Shown here: positions 53,400 through 62,512 of the stretch, piece by piece
Position numbering within the stretch: position 1 is the stretch's first letter
Layout of the letters: the number at the start of each line of letters is the position of its first letter
Assembly (NCBI RefSeq): GCF_000191885.1
Contig: NZ_AEWI01000024.1
Span: 30,751 to 94,750, forward strand
Length of the DNA stretch: 64,000 bases
Reading direction: 5' to 3'
Origin: Anaerophaga thermohalophila DSM 12881
Lineage (GTDB): Bacteria; Bacteroidota; Bacteroidia; Bacteroidales; Marinilabiliaceae
The notes under the pieces: model-generated
Told to the model about the DNA's origin: nothing
Seen by the model: the letters and a program-made list of their open reading frames with translations, nothing else
The model's database searches: none
Position numbers and translations under genes: made by a program

Positions 53400-53723
53400 A
53401 TCTATATTTGCAAAAGTAATTGTTTTATTTAGAAGATAACTTCTGAAATGAAACAAGTCCCGATTACTCGGGATGAATTCCATCCGACCATAAAGAACGA
53501 CTTTACTTCAGGGGATACGATAAGCCGGAAATGAATAAAATGTTCCGGTTTCCTGCTTAAATAGCATTGAATGCAGGACTGGGATAGAAACTGGTGAAAA
53601 ATTCGGCATCAGTTTTTGAATTGGAATACAGTTATATATGGAAAGAGGAATAACGTCAAAGTGATTTTTGGTTTTTCCAAAACTTTTTTGTAAATTTTAA
53701 CGGGATCCATAAAAAATTAAGTT

Positions 53724-54075
53724 ATGTCAGAAAACAAAATTTCCTTCGGCGTGACATTAGGCAGTGATGAGTTTAGTAAAAATTGAAGATCACATTTTTA
53801 CGACTCACGAAAGTCTTTTAAAAGAAGAGCCTCAGATTCATCTGGTAGGCAAAAATTGTCTGAAAATTTTAAAGGAATTTGAGGACCGGTTGACACTCAA
53901 ATCGATCAATGAATGGATGTTACTGTCACGGGCTCTTGACCAGACCTGTGGGTTTGAAACCTCATGGGACGACCGGAAAATATTGAAAGAATTGGTCTCG
54001 GGGCAGGAACATCCGGTAAGTTGGTATGCGCACAATTGTAAAGCAACCAATGTTTCCAAATTGTCAACATCATAA
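53724..54075 (+). pseudogene. Possible frameshifted small gene (hypothetical)
   Basis: An ATG at 53724 opens 'MSENKISFGVTLGSDEFSKN' and then stops. A second frame, overlapping from 53764, continues for about 100 residues ('EDHIFTTHESLLKEEPQIHL', later 'SINEWMLLSRALDQTCGFE') to a stop at 54073-54075. One frameshift near 53775 would join them into a protein of about 115 residues. I do not recognise the family. It could be a broken gene or chance. Confidence 0.4.
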
Positions 54076-54239
54076 ACCAGTTAGGGGGTGGCCGGTAAAA
54101 CCATTAATACTTTGCAAAAAAACACTGAAATGCACTGAGAAGTAACTCTGGAGAAGGCTTTTAATTTTCTTATCAGAGTAGCTGTTGTTGAATCAGAGCT
54201 GATAAACCTTACTTCCGTAAAATTCCAAAATAAGACTGG

Positions 54240-54303
54240 AATGAAACGAGCATGGCAAGGTTTACCACTGCAAGAATATTTATAAATTCTCTCATGCGGG
54301 TTC
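54240..54303 (+). repeat. Partial family B repeat
   Basis: ATGAAACGAGCATGGCAAGG, TTTATAAATTCTC and CATGCGGGTTC match the left two thirds of the unit. No gene is present in 54076-54434. Confidence 0.75.
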
Positions 54304-54434
54304 ATTTTTCCTGTGATTGAAAAAATCTAATTGCTGAATTTCTGCTAATCCCAATAATTCCCTGTGATAACAAACCATCATAAAATTAGCGTATATTTAA
54401 TTTGTGTGCATTTTTTAACTTTTTTATTACAGCT

Positions 54435-56507
54435 ATGAAACGTTCACTTCCTTTTATTTTGACGTTTTTCCTTTTGTTAACCTGGCATTGTTCAGATGAC
54501 GAAGAAGAGAAAAACGAACCTCAACCTAAACCGCCTGTCGTAGAATTTATTTCACCCCGGGATGGAGCCTTCTTTAAGAAAGGATCAACAATTTCATTTG
54601 AAATAGAGGCCTCCGATGAAGACGGAAAGATTGTGCTGGTAGATTTAAAGATTGACGGAGAGAGTGTACATCAATGGCAAACGGGGCCATTTATTTATGA
54701 TTTGGATACCAAAGATATGGAAGGCGGGGATTACGTTATAGAATGCTTTGTGGAAGATGATCAGGGTGAATCTTCAACAGAGTCGGTTTCCATAACCATT
54801 ACCGAGGAAGATGTACCGGACCCCATTGCGCCCTATGTGGCATTTATTGCGCCGGAAGATGGCGCAGTCTATGAAAGAGGATCAACGATTTCTTTTGAAA
54901 TAGAGGCCTCCGATGAAGACGGAAATATTCTATTAGTTGATTTATTATTTAATGGGAATAGTGTTCATTATTGGGAAGTGGAACCTTATACCGTTGACTG
55001 GGACTCGAATCATCATCTGGAAATAGGAGAAAACACTGTGGAATGTAGAGTTGATGATGATCAGGGTAAGTCCTCAAAGGTATCCATTTCAATTATCATC
55101 ACTGAGCCTGTTGTCGCAAATTATACAATTAATGGTATTTTGAAATCGGCAGAAACAAATTCTTTTTTGGAAAATATTGAGGTAATTTTTGGTGAAATGT
55201 CCTCTACAACCAATGCGGAAGGCAAGTTTTCTTTTGAGACAAATAATACCGGCGTTGGAACTTTGCATTCCGAAGTATCATATGATTATATTCCGGTTCA
55301 GTATTCATGGGAGTTTGAAGAAAATGAGACGTATGATATTTCTCTTATGGCTTACCCAAAGGTATCAGGAATCAATACTCAAAATTCAGATTTTATCAAA
55401 GGTGTTTCCCTGTTTGACGCCGGTCCCTGGATGGGGCAGGACCTTTATCCGGATGCTTTTAAGCAAACCTTTGAAAGGCTTGAGGATATGAATGCCAACA
55501 CAGTGACGGTATTTGATCCGGTGTTTGTCACCGTTGCAGGTGAAGATTCCGTGGCTATGAGTACCTCGGCGAATATCACTTATTATGCCTGGGACATGTT
55601 GAGTCAAAACCAATACAAAACCCTTTCGGATGAGGCTTCCGCAAGAAATTTGAATATGATGTACTGGTTTGGGGTGTGGCCTCAGGATGAAAAACAACTG
55701 GATGGCAAATCATTTAACGAGATTGTTTTCAGCGGCCAAAAATTGAGTGACTCCTTCTGGGAAGACTGGTTCTCGGAATACACCAGGATACTGAAAGAAT
55801 ACGCTCAAACCGCCGAGTCAAAAAATGTAGAATGGATATCGCTTGGTCATGGCCTTTCCTATGCCACAAGTCCGCAGGCTTTTAGCTCAGTAACTTTGTA
55901 TGAAACTTCGTGGAGTAATCTGATCAGTGAAATAAAAAGTGTATACACCGGGAAAATTGCCTACTTTGGAGTAGTCCGGCCGTTTACTGCACTTAACTAT
56001 TCGGGCAGTTACGAAGGGGCATTCTTTGAAGACGAAAGTTATTCCGATGGATTTATCGACTTGTTTGATGCTTTTGGAATCGTTGTTTCCAATGTGACCG
56101 AAATTCAGAATCCTACTGTTTCGCAAATAAAGAGTGAGATGGACGGGATATTAAACCATTATTCCGGTTTCAGCAAACCATTGATTTTATGGGTTTGGGC
56201 GCCTTCTGTTGACGGGGCAGCCAATACCTATGGGCACCTGGAACCTGTCCTGGATGTTTCCCGTGATGCCGACAGATGGTCTGTCGACTTTTATGAGCAG
56301 GCCGACCTTTACCATGGAATACTGCAGTCCGTCAATGAAAGCAGTGTTAATATTCAGGGTATTGTTTCACATGGGTACATGTATTACGACCGGTTTACAA
56401 AATACGAACCCCGAAATATGAATACTGCTTTTGAAAAGGCTGCATCGGTGAGAGGCAAACCTGCCGAGAAAATTATTCAATACTGGTATGGTGCTTACGG
56501 CAATTAG
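54435..56507 (+). CDS. Lipoprotein with two Ig-like repeats and a glycoside-hydrolase-like TIM barrel
   Basis: From the ATG at 54435 the protein has 690 residues, with a lipoprotein-type signal ending TWHC (Cys19). Two tandem Ig-like domains (about 32-125 and 128-222) share 'GSTISFEIEASDEDG' exactly. A CarboxypepD-reg-like beta-sandwich (about 227-300) follows. Residues 310-690 look like a TIM barrel of the GH113-like kind ('KGVSLFDAGPWMGQDLYPDA', 'PLILWVWAPSVDGAANTYGH'). A surface-anchored enzyme acting on a polysaccharide is inferred. No SusCD genes are adjacent. Confidence 0.7.
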   Translation: MKRSLPFILTFFLLLTWHCSDDEEEKNEPQPKPPVVEFISPRDGAFFKKGSTISFEIEASDEDGKIVLVDLKIDGESVHQWQTGPFIYDLDTKDMEGGDYVIECFVEDDQGESSTESVSITITEEDVPDPIAPYVAFIAPEDGAVYERGSTISFEIEASDEDGNILLVDLLFNGNSVHYWEVEPYTVDWDSNHHLEIGENTVECRVDDDQGKSSKVSISIIITEPVVANYTINGILKSAETNSFLENIEVIFGEMSSTTNAEGKFSFETNNTGVGTLHSEVSYDYIPVQYSWEFEENETYDISLMAYPKVSGINTQNSDFIKGVSLFDAGPWMGQDLYPDAFKQTFERLEDMNANTVTVFDPVFVTVAGEDSVAMSTSANITYYAWDMLSQNQYKTLSDEASARNLNMMYWFGVWPQDEKQLDGKSFNEIVFSGQKLSDSFWEDWFSEYTRILKEYAQTAESKNVEWISLGHGLSYATSPQAFSSVTLYETSWSNLISEIKSVYTGKIAYFGVVRPFTALNYSGSYEGAFFEDESYSDGFIDLFDAFGIVVSNVTEIQNPTVSQIKSEMDGILNHYSGFSKPLILWVWAPSVDGAANTYGHLEPVLDVSRDADRWSVDFYEQADLYHGILQSVNESSVNIQGIVSHGYMYYDRFTKYEPRNMNTAFEKAASVRGKPAEKIIQYWYGAYGN

Positions 56508-56565
56508 CCGTCACCCTGCTTCAGCACCTCTGTTTACAGGGTGGCATAAAATTCCATCAACACCA

Positions 56566-56590
56566 GAAAGCCGGTTTACAGCCGGCTTTC
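56566..56590 (+). terminator. Hairpin after the TIM-barrel lipoprotein gene
   Basis: GAAAGCCGG and CCGGCTTTC form a perfect 9-bp stem around a 7-nt loop. The following sequence is only moderately T-rich. Confidence 0.7.
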
Positions 56591-56644
56591 TATCTTCTTA
56601 ATAAGAGGATACTGCTATGAAAGGGCCTGGTCCTGTAATAATCT

Positions 56645-56808
56645 AAAAAGTGTCTGTCCATAAAGTACTATTTGCCGCGTTACGCTTGACGCCAAAAATA
56701 CCCATTTAAGAAAAGTAAACTCCGTTTTTGGCGGCTTCGCAGGCCTTGCAACTGGCACTTTCTGAACAGATACATCATAAGTATGAAACTTTACAGACGG
56801 CCACTAAA
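56645..56808. repeat. Family C palindromic repeat, copy 2
   Basis: The outer arms AGTGTCTGTCCATAAAGT and ACTTTACAGACGGCCACT are imperfectly complementary, and the inner arms pair GACGCCAAAAA with TTTTTGGCGGC. The left part (GTTACGCTTGACGCC) and right part (GCACTTTCTGAACAGATAC) match the copy at 40785. Confidence 0.7.
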
Positions 56809-56888
56809 TAATAAGTTTCATTTTGCCCTGTTGACTTTTTCAGCATCTCCTGCCTGTCATTTAACTTTTACTGAATTACCCGGGTTCA

Positions 56889-56990
56889 TTCATCCATATA
56901 AAATTTATCTAAGTCATTGGTCGAATGGAATTCGCATGTAAGATTTATACATATTCTTATTGTGGAAAATCTATTTATGTTCATTTCATC
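56889..56990 (-). repeat. Family B repeat, diverged but complete
   Basis: It runs from TTCATCCATATAAAATTTATC through GAATGGAATTCGCATGTAAG to TTCATTTCATC. An accessory stretch (AAATCTTATATCTAAAAATC) and another family B end follow to about 57054. Confidence 0.8.
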
Positions 56991-57061
56991 TTAAATCTTA
57001 TATCTAAAAATCTGATAATCTATTATGGCAAACTTTGCCATGCTCGTTTCATTTAAACAAT

Positions 57062-57097
57062 GAGTTTGGCAACTAAGATGTTTTTTAGAGCGTACTC
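57062..57097 (+). mobile_element. Family A mini-element (36 bp), diverged
   Basis: It has the same extent as the 372-407 copy (GAGTTTGGCAACTAAGATG to GAGCGTACTC). No target duplication is visible here. Confidence 0.6.
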
Positions 57098-57111
57098 ACG
57101 GATGATTTTTG

Positions 57112-57119
57112 TAAATTTG
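57112..57119 (+). promoter_or_regulatory. -7 box for the nucleoid-associated protein gene
   Basis: TAAATTTG fits TAnnTTTG exactly, 24 nt before the ATG. No clear -33 box is present; the upstream position is occupied by the end of a mobile element. Confidence 0.5.
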
Positions 57120-57142
57120 CCGGGAATAGTATTTAGAAGCTT

Positions 57143-58195
57143 ATGATTGACTACTCGCAGGTTACAATAGAAAATCTGGTTATTCATCACATAGGGAGCC
57201 GTACCGAAGGAGAACCTGTCAGGTATTCCAAAAGTCCGGTGCGATTGTTTGATGAAGACACCGTAGGTGATGTTTTGTTGTCATATTTTTTCCGGCCGTT
57301 TAAAAGCGAAGCTTACTTCAATTTTACCGGCGAAAATGAAGCGCCCGAAAATAATCCCATGTTTCAGTGGTTATCAGCCGTTTTTGACAGTCCTGATAAG
57401 CTTTATGATACTTCCCTGAAGGTCGCGGAACATCTTTATGAACAGTCAAATCATCCGAAAATTAAGGGAGGTGAGTTCTACATGGCCTATTTCAGCAACT
57501 GTGTTGTTGACGGCGAAGTAACCGACGGAATCGGTATATTCAAGAGTGAGAATAAAGAAACCTTTCTCAAAGTATATCTTAAAGACCACACATTTGAACT
57601 GGGAGCGCAGGAGGGGATTAACATCAGGAAGCTTGACAAAGGTTGCATTGTTTTTAGTACCGAAAAGGAAGCCGGATACAAAATCTGTATGGTGGATAAC
57701 ATCAACAAAGGACAGGAGGCCCGCTTCTGGCGTGATGATTTTTTAGGACTGATGCCAAGGGAAGACAATTATTATTTTACACGGAACTATCTTAACCTGT
57801 GCAAAGATTTCGTGACCGATGTTTTTAATGACGAGCACGAAGTTCCCAGGCCCGATCAGATTGATATGCTCAACCGGTCAATAAACTTCTTCGATAAGAA
57901 TAATAATTTTAAGAAGGATGATTTTGAACAGCAGGTTATTCGTCAGCCCGAGGTTATTGAAGCGTTTAACGATTACCGTCAGGTATTTGAGGAAGAAAAG
58001 GAGATGCCGCTTAACGACAGTTTTGATATTTCCAGAAGTGCTGTGAAGACAGAGAAGAAGCATTTTAAATCGGTATTGAAACTTGACAAAAACTTCCATG
58101 TGTACGTACATGGCCGTCGCGATAACATCGAGCGTGGTTTTGATCCGGACAAGGGCATGAACTATTATAAGCTCTATTTTGAAGTTGAGCATTGA
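57143..58195 (+). CDS. 37-kDa nucleoid-associated protein (NdpA/YejK family)
   Basis: This 350-residue protein matches the NA37 family: an N-terminal segment 'IENLVIHHIGSRTEGEP', a middle 'GGEFYMAYFSNCVVDGEVTD' and 'GIGIFKSENKETFLKVYL', and a C-terminal half rich in charged residues. It is expected to bind DNA and help organise the nucleoid. The promoter -7 box lies 24 nt upstream. It is not obviously in an operon. Confidence 0.88.
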   Translation: MIDYSQVTIENLVIHHIGSRTEGEPVRYSKSPVRLFDEDTVGDVLLSYFFRPFKSEAYFNFTGENEAPENNPMFQWLSAVFDSPDKLYDTSLKVAEHLYEQSNHPKIKGGEFYMAYFSNCVVDGEVTDGIGIFKSENKETFLKVYLKDHTFELGAQEGINIRKLDKGCIVFSTEKEAGYKICMVDNINKGQEARFWRDDFLGLMPREDNYYFTRNYLNLCKDFVTDVFNDEHEVPRPDQIDMLNRSINFFDKNNNFKKDDFEQQVIRQPEVIEAFNDYRQVFEEEKEMPLNDSFDISRSAVKTEKKHFKSVLKLDKNFHVYVHGRRDNIERGFDPDKGMNYYKLYFEVEH

Positions 58196-58244
58196 TGTCG
58201 CGAGCTTTGAACAGCCGCTTTATGGTGAGACACTATATAATGAT

Positions 58245-58252
58245 TATATTTG
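58245..58252 (+). promoter_or_regulatory. -7 box upstream of the THX gene
   Basis: TATATTTG matches TAnnTTTG exactly and lies about 160 nt before the THX start codon. A -33 TTTG is not at the ideal spacing. Confidence 0.45.
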
Positions 58253-58410
58253 CAGTCAGACTCAAAATCCGCAAGGAATTGTATGAAATTGTGATGTATT
58301 CCTCTCGAATTCAAGAAGGAAAATCTGTCAACGGTCTTCAGAATCATTGAAATTTAATTTAAAACATGAGTTCTTTAGGTATGGATTCAAACATTAAACT
58401 TTAATTGATT

Positions 58411-58521
58411 ATGGGAAAAGGTGATAGAAAAACCAGAAGAGGCAAATTGTTCATGAAGTCGTACGGTAATACCCGACCGCGTAAAAAGAACAAAGCCAAA
58501 GCCAAAACAACAAAAAAGTGA
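58411..58521 (+). CDS. 30S ribosomal protein THX
   Basis: This 36-residue, highly basic protein opens 'MGKGDRKTRRGKLFMKSYG' and continues 'NTRPRKKNKAKAKTTKK'. It matches the THX/bTHX family of small 30S subunit proteins described from Thermus and found in Bacteroidota. It is separately transcribed and followed by a hairpin terminator. Confidence 0.9.
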   Translation: MGKGDRKTRRGKLFMKSYGNTRPRKKNKAKAKTTKK

Positions 58522-58534
58522 ATTAGTGGTTTAT

Positions 58535-58566
58535 TAAAGGTTGTCTGAAAAAGGCAGCCTTTTTTG
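58535..58566 (+). terminator. Terminator of the THX gene
   Basis: AAAGGTTGTC and GGCAGCCTTT form a stem with G-T pairs, followed by T-rich sequence. Confidence 0.8.
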
Positions 58567-58707
58567 TTGAATCCCTTTGATTCTCAGTTGACTTAAGAGA
58601 TGACCATCTGATTCAACGTGATTAGTGCCGCCTCCGGGGTCGGAGGCTACCGGAAGGAACAAAGACCGGAGCGTTTTGCATGAGCTGTTACGCCCGGGTC
58701 TGCTGCT

Positions 58708-59832
58708 CTATAAATGATAGCCTGTAGCATTCATTTCTGAAAGGCGGTATTGCTCATAAGCTTCTTCATTAAGGGGATAGTCCCAGCATCCCTGTCGGTG
58801 AATTTTTTCTCCGCCAAACCCTGTTTTGAAACGATACAAACCGTACATAGGGTGATCGGGATCGGGTTTTGGTGAAATGCCGAAAAGGTCGTATTCGGTG
58901 CACCCGGTTTCTTTGCTTCGGCGTATTGCAGCCCATTGCAGGGCATGACTTGCCTGGAGATTACGATGTTTGGAAGAGGAGGCTCCATAAAGATAGGTAG
59001 CTCTTTTGCCCGACCGGGCCAGAAACATTCCGGCCAGTGGTTCTCCGTCTTTTTCAGCCAGAAGCAAGTCTACCTCACCCGGTGACCATGTGTCATCGGC
59101 ACGGGTGGTAAATATCTGCTCGAAAAAGGATATGTCGTTTGACGCCAAACGATTGCGATGGTATGTTTCGTCATACAATTGATACCATTTTGGTAACTCC
59201 TCCGTGCCAGCATGACGTACTTTCACCCCTTTTCGTTGCGAAAGTCTGATGTTATATCTTGTTTTGGATTTCATCTGTGCCAGAAGTTTATCCTCGTTGT
59301 CGTTAAGATCAAGCATGACGGTATGGGCCGGCAACATGTCCGAAAGGGCTTTTCGTAAACGAAAATGACGAGTGTCAAAATTCATTCGTAATTCCTGTAT
59401 ATGTGCATCGGGTGGCCCAAGCCAGGTACCATCTGCCGAATAAAAGTCATCTTCATTGGCCCAGGGCGATTCCCAGTAAAGATCGTAACGGATGAAAAGA
59501 CAGTCGTCAGTCAGGAAATTTCGCAGCTGTTCAGATATCTCTTCCAGCCATACCCCCCGTCGTTCTTCATCAGGCAGTTGTTCAGGACCAAAAGGTACGT
59601 AAGCCATATAACGTCCGCCACCAAGTTTCCTGAGTGTTATCAGTATATCGCCTTCCCGCTCTTTGTCATTCAGTGAATGCGGGATGGAACCTTCATTCTT
59701 TCCAAGCGAAAGATCGAAGGCATACGGATACCATCCCTGCTTCTTTTTGAGGCGGGCCCAAAAAGCAGTTTGCTGCAATACATTGGTGGGAATGATTTGC
59801 TTTGTTTCCTTGGGTTCCACATCTACGTTCAT
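58708..59832 (-). CDS. FemA/FemB-like aminoacyltransferase (GNAT fold)
   Basis: This 374-residue protein resembles FemAB enzymes: 'QQTAFWARLKKKQGWYPYAF' at the start, 'KSKTRYNIRLSQRKGVKVR' in the middle and 'LFGISPKPDPDHPMYGLYRF' near the end, all features of the lipid II:glycine glycyltransferase family. In Gram-negatives such proteins have uncertain roles in peptidoglycan or lipid modification. Its ATG lies inside a dispersed family B end, GATGAA. Confidence 0.82.
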   Translation of the reverse strand: MNVDVEPKETKQIIPTNVLQQTAFWARLKKKQGWYPYAFDLSLGKNEGSIPHSLNDKEREGDILITLRKLGGGRYMAYVPFGPEQLPDEERRGVWLEEISEQLRNFLTDDCLFIRYDLYWESPWANEDDFYSADGTWLGPPDAHIQELRMNFDTRHFRLRKALSDMLPAHTVMLDLNDNEDKLLAQMKSKTRYNIRLSQRKGVKVRHAGTEELPKWYQLYDETYHRNRLASNDISFFEQIFTTRADDTWSPGEVDLLLAEKDGEPLAGMFLARSGKRATYLYGASSSKHRNLQASHALQWAAIRRSKETGCTEYDLFGISPKPDPDHPMYGLYRFKTGFGGEKIHRQGCWDYPLNEEAYEQYRLSEMNATGYHL

Positions 59833-59856
59833 CAGTATAAAATTAGTCTAAGTTAT
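59828..59856 (-). repeat. Partial family B repeat over the FemAB start codon
   Basis: On the minus strand it reads ATAACTTAGACTAATTTTAT then ACTGATGAA; the ATG of FemAB is inside the terminal GATGAA. Only this end of the unit is present. I see no gene in 59857-60105. Confidence 0.8.
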
Positions 59857-60105
59857 CGCGTATGTATTTACAATACTTTGTTAAACTTTTACAATGCACT
59901 ATAAACCAATTGTTTGTGTTTAAAGAGATTTGTTTATTAAAGTACAGTATATCAAAGTTGTACAAGTCATCTTACATCTTGTATCTAAAAATCTAACGAT
60001 CTATTGAGACACTCTTATGATATTGAAATTATCTTGCATCAAATATATTAATATCTAACGCTTATTGTTGGCACAAAGGAAACAAAAAACATGTGGAATT
60101 AAAAA

Positions 60106-61551
60106 TCAGCTTTTCCAGAAGTCGGCGGTGAAAAGCACGAAAACGGTTGTGAGCTCCAAGCGGCCTAAAATCATCAGAAAAGATAAAAGAACTTTTCCTA
60201 ATTGCGGGATGGACGCAAAATTACCAGCCGGTCCTACAGCACCAAATCCCGGGCCGATGCCTCCCATAGTTGTTAATACAGAGGATGCAGCTGTAAATGG
60301 TTCAACACCCAAAAAAGCCATAATAGCAGAACCGATGGCAAAAGTGACTAAATAGAGCACTATAAAAGAGGTAATAGCATTTACATTCTCATCCTCAATT
60401 CGTTCTCCATTAACACGTATCAATATTATGGAATTTGGATGTAAAAGCCTTTTCAGATTTGCCATGAAACTTTTAAAGGCAACAACATGTCTGATTACTT
60501 TTATTCCTCCACCGGTACTTCCCACACTTGCACCGATAAACATGAGCATGAATATAATTATCCATCCCTGTGCCGGCCATAACAGGTAATTGTCTGTTGC
60601 AAAACCAGTAGCTGTCATTATAGAAATTACCTGGAAAAAGCCGTTACGAAAAGCTTTTTCCAATGAAGTTTCTGTGGAAAAAACCAGTACCAGAGTTACA
60701 ATTAAACCAGCAAAAAATATGAGTCCTATATATGTTTTGAATTCATCGTTGTTCCATATTTTTTTTAAATGTCCTTTAATGAAAAAATAATGAAGTGTGA
60801 AATTTATTCCGGAAAGGAGCATAAATATCATTATTACATACTGGGAGTAGGCTGAAAAATGACCAACGCTTGCATTTTTGGGAGAAAATCCACCTGTAGC
60901 TATTGTCCCAAAGCTATGACATAAAGCATCAAAAAAATCCATATCGCCCGGCAAAAGGAAGATGACTTGTATGACGGTCAGGCCCACGTATATTCCCCAT
61001 AATCTTTTAGCAGTGTTGGCCGTCCTTGGCGTCAGTTTTTCATGTGAAATTCCGGATGCTTCGGATTTAAATAAATTATATCCACCAATTCTCAACATTG
61101 GAAGGATGGCCACAACCAAAACAATAATTCCCATTCCGCCAATCCAATGGGTCAGACTGCGCCAATATAGAACGCTTTTAGGAAGTGATTCAATATCAGT
61201 CAGAATTGATGACCCTGTGGTTGTGAAACCCGAAGCAGTTTCAAAAAACGCATCGGTAAAGCTGCTTATAGAATTTGTAAAAAGAAAAGGCAGAGTGCCG
61301 AATAGAGAAATAATGATCCATGCAAAGGTTACTGTGAGGTAACTCTCGCGTAATCCGAGGCTGGGTTTCAGGTTGATTGACGAACCAATATAGAGTCCTG
61401 CCCCTCCGAGAATGGTGATCAGCGAAGCATAGAAATGCCCCCAGAAGGTAGTTTCGTTGTAAACCCATACCCAGATAAAGTTTGTACACATAAAAAGTCC
61501 CAGGATCATCAGTACCCGGCCAAGTATGTTCAGTACAAATCGAATGTTCAT
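60106..61551 (-). CDS. TrkH/KtrB-family potassium uptake membrane protein
   Basis: This 481-residue protein has the repeated M1-P-M2 plan with selectivity-filter motifs around 'ASGFTTTGSS', 'TIATGGFSP', 'MTATGFATDN' and 'TTMGGIGPGFG'. It would form the K+ channel of a Trk/Ktr system. The TrkA/KtrA regulatory partner is not in the window. A promoter with TATCTTTG lies just upstream, inside the end of the neighbouring gene. Confidence 0.93.
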   Translation of the reverse strand: MNIRFVLNILGRVLMILGLFMCTNFIWVWVYNETTFWGHFYASLITILGGAGLYIGSSINLKPSLGLRESYLTVTFAWIIISLFGTLPFLFTNSISSFTDAFFETASGFTTTGSSILTDIESLPKSVLYWRSLTHWIGGMGIIVLVVAILPMLRIGGYNLFKSEASGISHEKLTPRTANTAKRLWGIYVGLTVIQVIFLLPGDMDFFDALCHSFGTIATGGFSPKNASVGHFSAYSQYVIMIFMLLSGINFTLHYFFIKGHLKKIWNNDEFKTYIGLIFFAGLIVTLVLVFSTETSLEKAFRNGFFQVISIMTATGFATDNYLLWPAQGWIIIFMLMFIGASVGSTGGGIKVIRHVVAFKSFMANLKRLLHPNSIILIRVNGERIEDENVNAITSFIVLYLVTFAIGSAIMAFLGVEPFTAASSVLTTMGGIGPGFGAVGPAGNFASIPQLGKVLLSFLMILGRLELTTVFVLFTADFWKS

Positions 61552-61571
61552 TTGCAGCAGTTTTAGCGCGG

Positions 61572-61601
61572 CAAAGATAATTTTTTAAAGGTCAAAAACA
61601 A
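61572..61601 (-). promoter_or_regulatory. Promoter of the trkH-like gene
   Basis: On the minus strand TTG (61601-61599), a 19-nt spacer and TATCTTTG (61579-61572) match the Bacteroidota consensus. It overlaps the 3' end of the upstream EEP-family gene, so trkH can be expressed independently. Confidence 0.6.
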
Positions 61602-62487
61602 CCACTACCGGGCGGTGATCCGAAATATAATCCTCATAATCATCGAAGCAGTCATCGGGACGTATGGTCATAGTTGTATCCACGTATTCGAACCATTCAT
61701 CGGTGATCAGGATGTGGTCGATGTGAGCAGGCATGTCAGGGTACGACCAGTATTCTCTGCTACCCGTGGCTATTGGCATATCGGCAAAACGATAATTTTC
61801 CGTATCGTCTGTAAAATTAGCAAACACTTCATCGATGGTATTTTCTTCGTCCAACTCGTCGTTGAAATCTCCGAGAATAATGACAAATTCGTCGGGATAG
61901 TGCGCATCAATATATTCTTTAAGCATGTCGGAGGCAATTCTTCTTCTTCCGACGGATTCGCTGTCCCCCATGGCTTTTAAGTGCAGGTTAACAAGCAGAA
62001 ATTCCTGATTGTTCCGACGATGACTAACTTTTATTACAAACGGAGCACGCGGAAAGTAATAGTCGTCATTTTCAGTCTCGTTAAACCATATCGTGGTGGC
62101 CTCTTCAATGAGCAATATTTCCGTCATTTTTATCAGATAGGCAGGAGCCATGCTTTGGTTAGGTTCTGGTGAAATGACATACTCCCATCCATCCAGCTGG
62201 CCGGCCAGTTGCTTTAGCGCTCCCTCGTTGGTAACTTCCTGAAGCGCAATTATATCTGGATTAAGCTGTTTTATGAGGTTGGCCGTGTGCATAACGGTGT
62301 TGTTCTCTTTTGGAAATTGTTCCAGGTTGAAAGTTGCAATTTCCAGATCTTCGCCCTGTTCAAAAGAAACGACACACCCGGAAAAGGTGTTTTCCGTTTC
62401 TGAGTCATCATTCCCGTTATCGCAGGATGCCCATAAAAAAGTAAAGGCAAGAAGAATTAAATAATACGGTTTAATCATGGTGTTCAT
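61585..62487 (-). CDS. Endonuclease/exonuclease/phosphatase-family lipoprotein
   Basis: This protein of about 300 residues has a lipobox ASC (Cys22 counted from the ATG at 62487; 62478 is an alternative start). The EEP catalytic motifs are clear: 'IATFNLEQF', 'DIIALQEVTNE', 'ILGDFNDELDE', 'DHILITDEW' and 'DHRPVVVVF'. It is probably anchored in the envelope and could act on nucleic acid or a phosphoester outside the cell. The gene lies 25 bp after the RsmF-like gene and may be co-transcribed with it. Confidence 0.88.
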   Translation of the reverse strand: MNTMIKPYYLILLAFTFLWASCDNGNDDSETENTFSGCVVSFEQGEDLEIATFNLEQFPKENNTVMHTANLIKQLNPDIIALQEVTNEGALKQLAGQLDGWEYVISPEPNQSMAPAYLIKMTEILLIEEATTIWFNETENDDYYFPRAPFVIKVSHRRNNQEFLLVNLHLKAMGDSESVGRRRIASDMLKEYIDAHYPDEFVIILGDFNDELDEENTIDEVFANFTDDTENYRFADMPIATGSREYWSYPDMPAHIDHILITDEWFEYVDTTMTIRPDDCFDDYEDYISDHRPVVVVFDL

Positions 62488-62512
62488 AGATATTTTTTAT
62501 TGTGGCTGATTT

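Noticed and set aside
59857..60105. Search for small RNA or gene between FemAB and trkH
   Set aside because: Only A/T-rich sequence and short ATCTAAAAATC-type repeats were seen.
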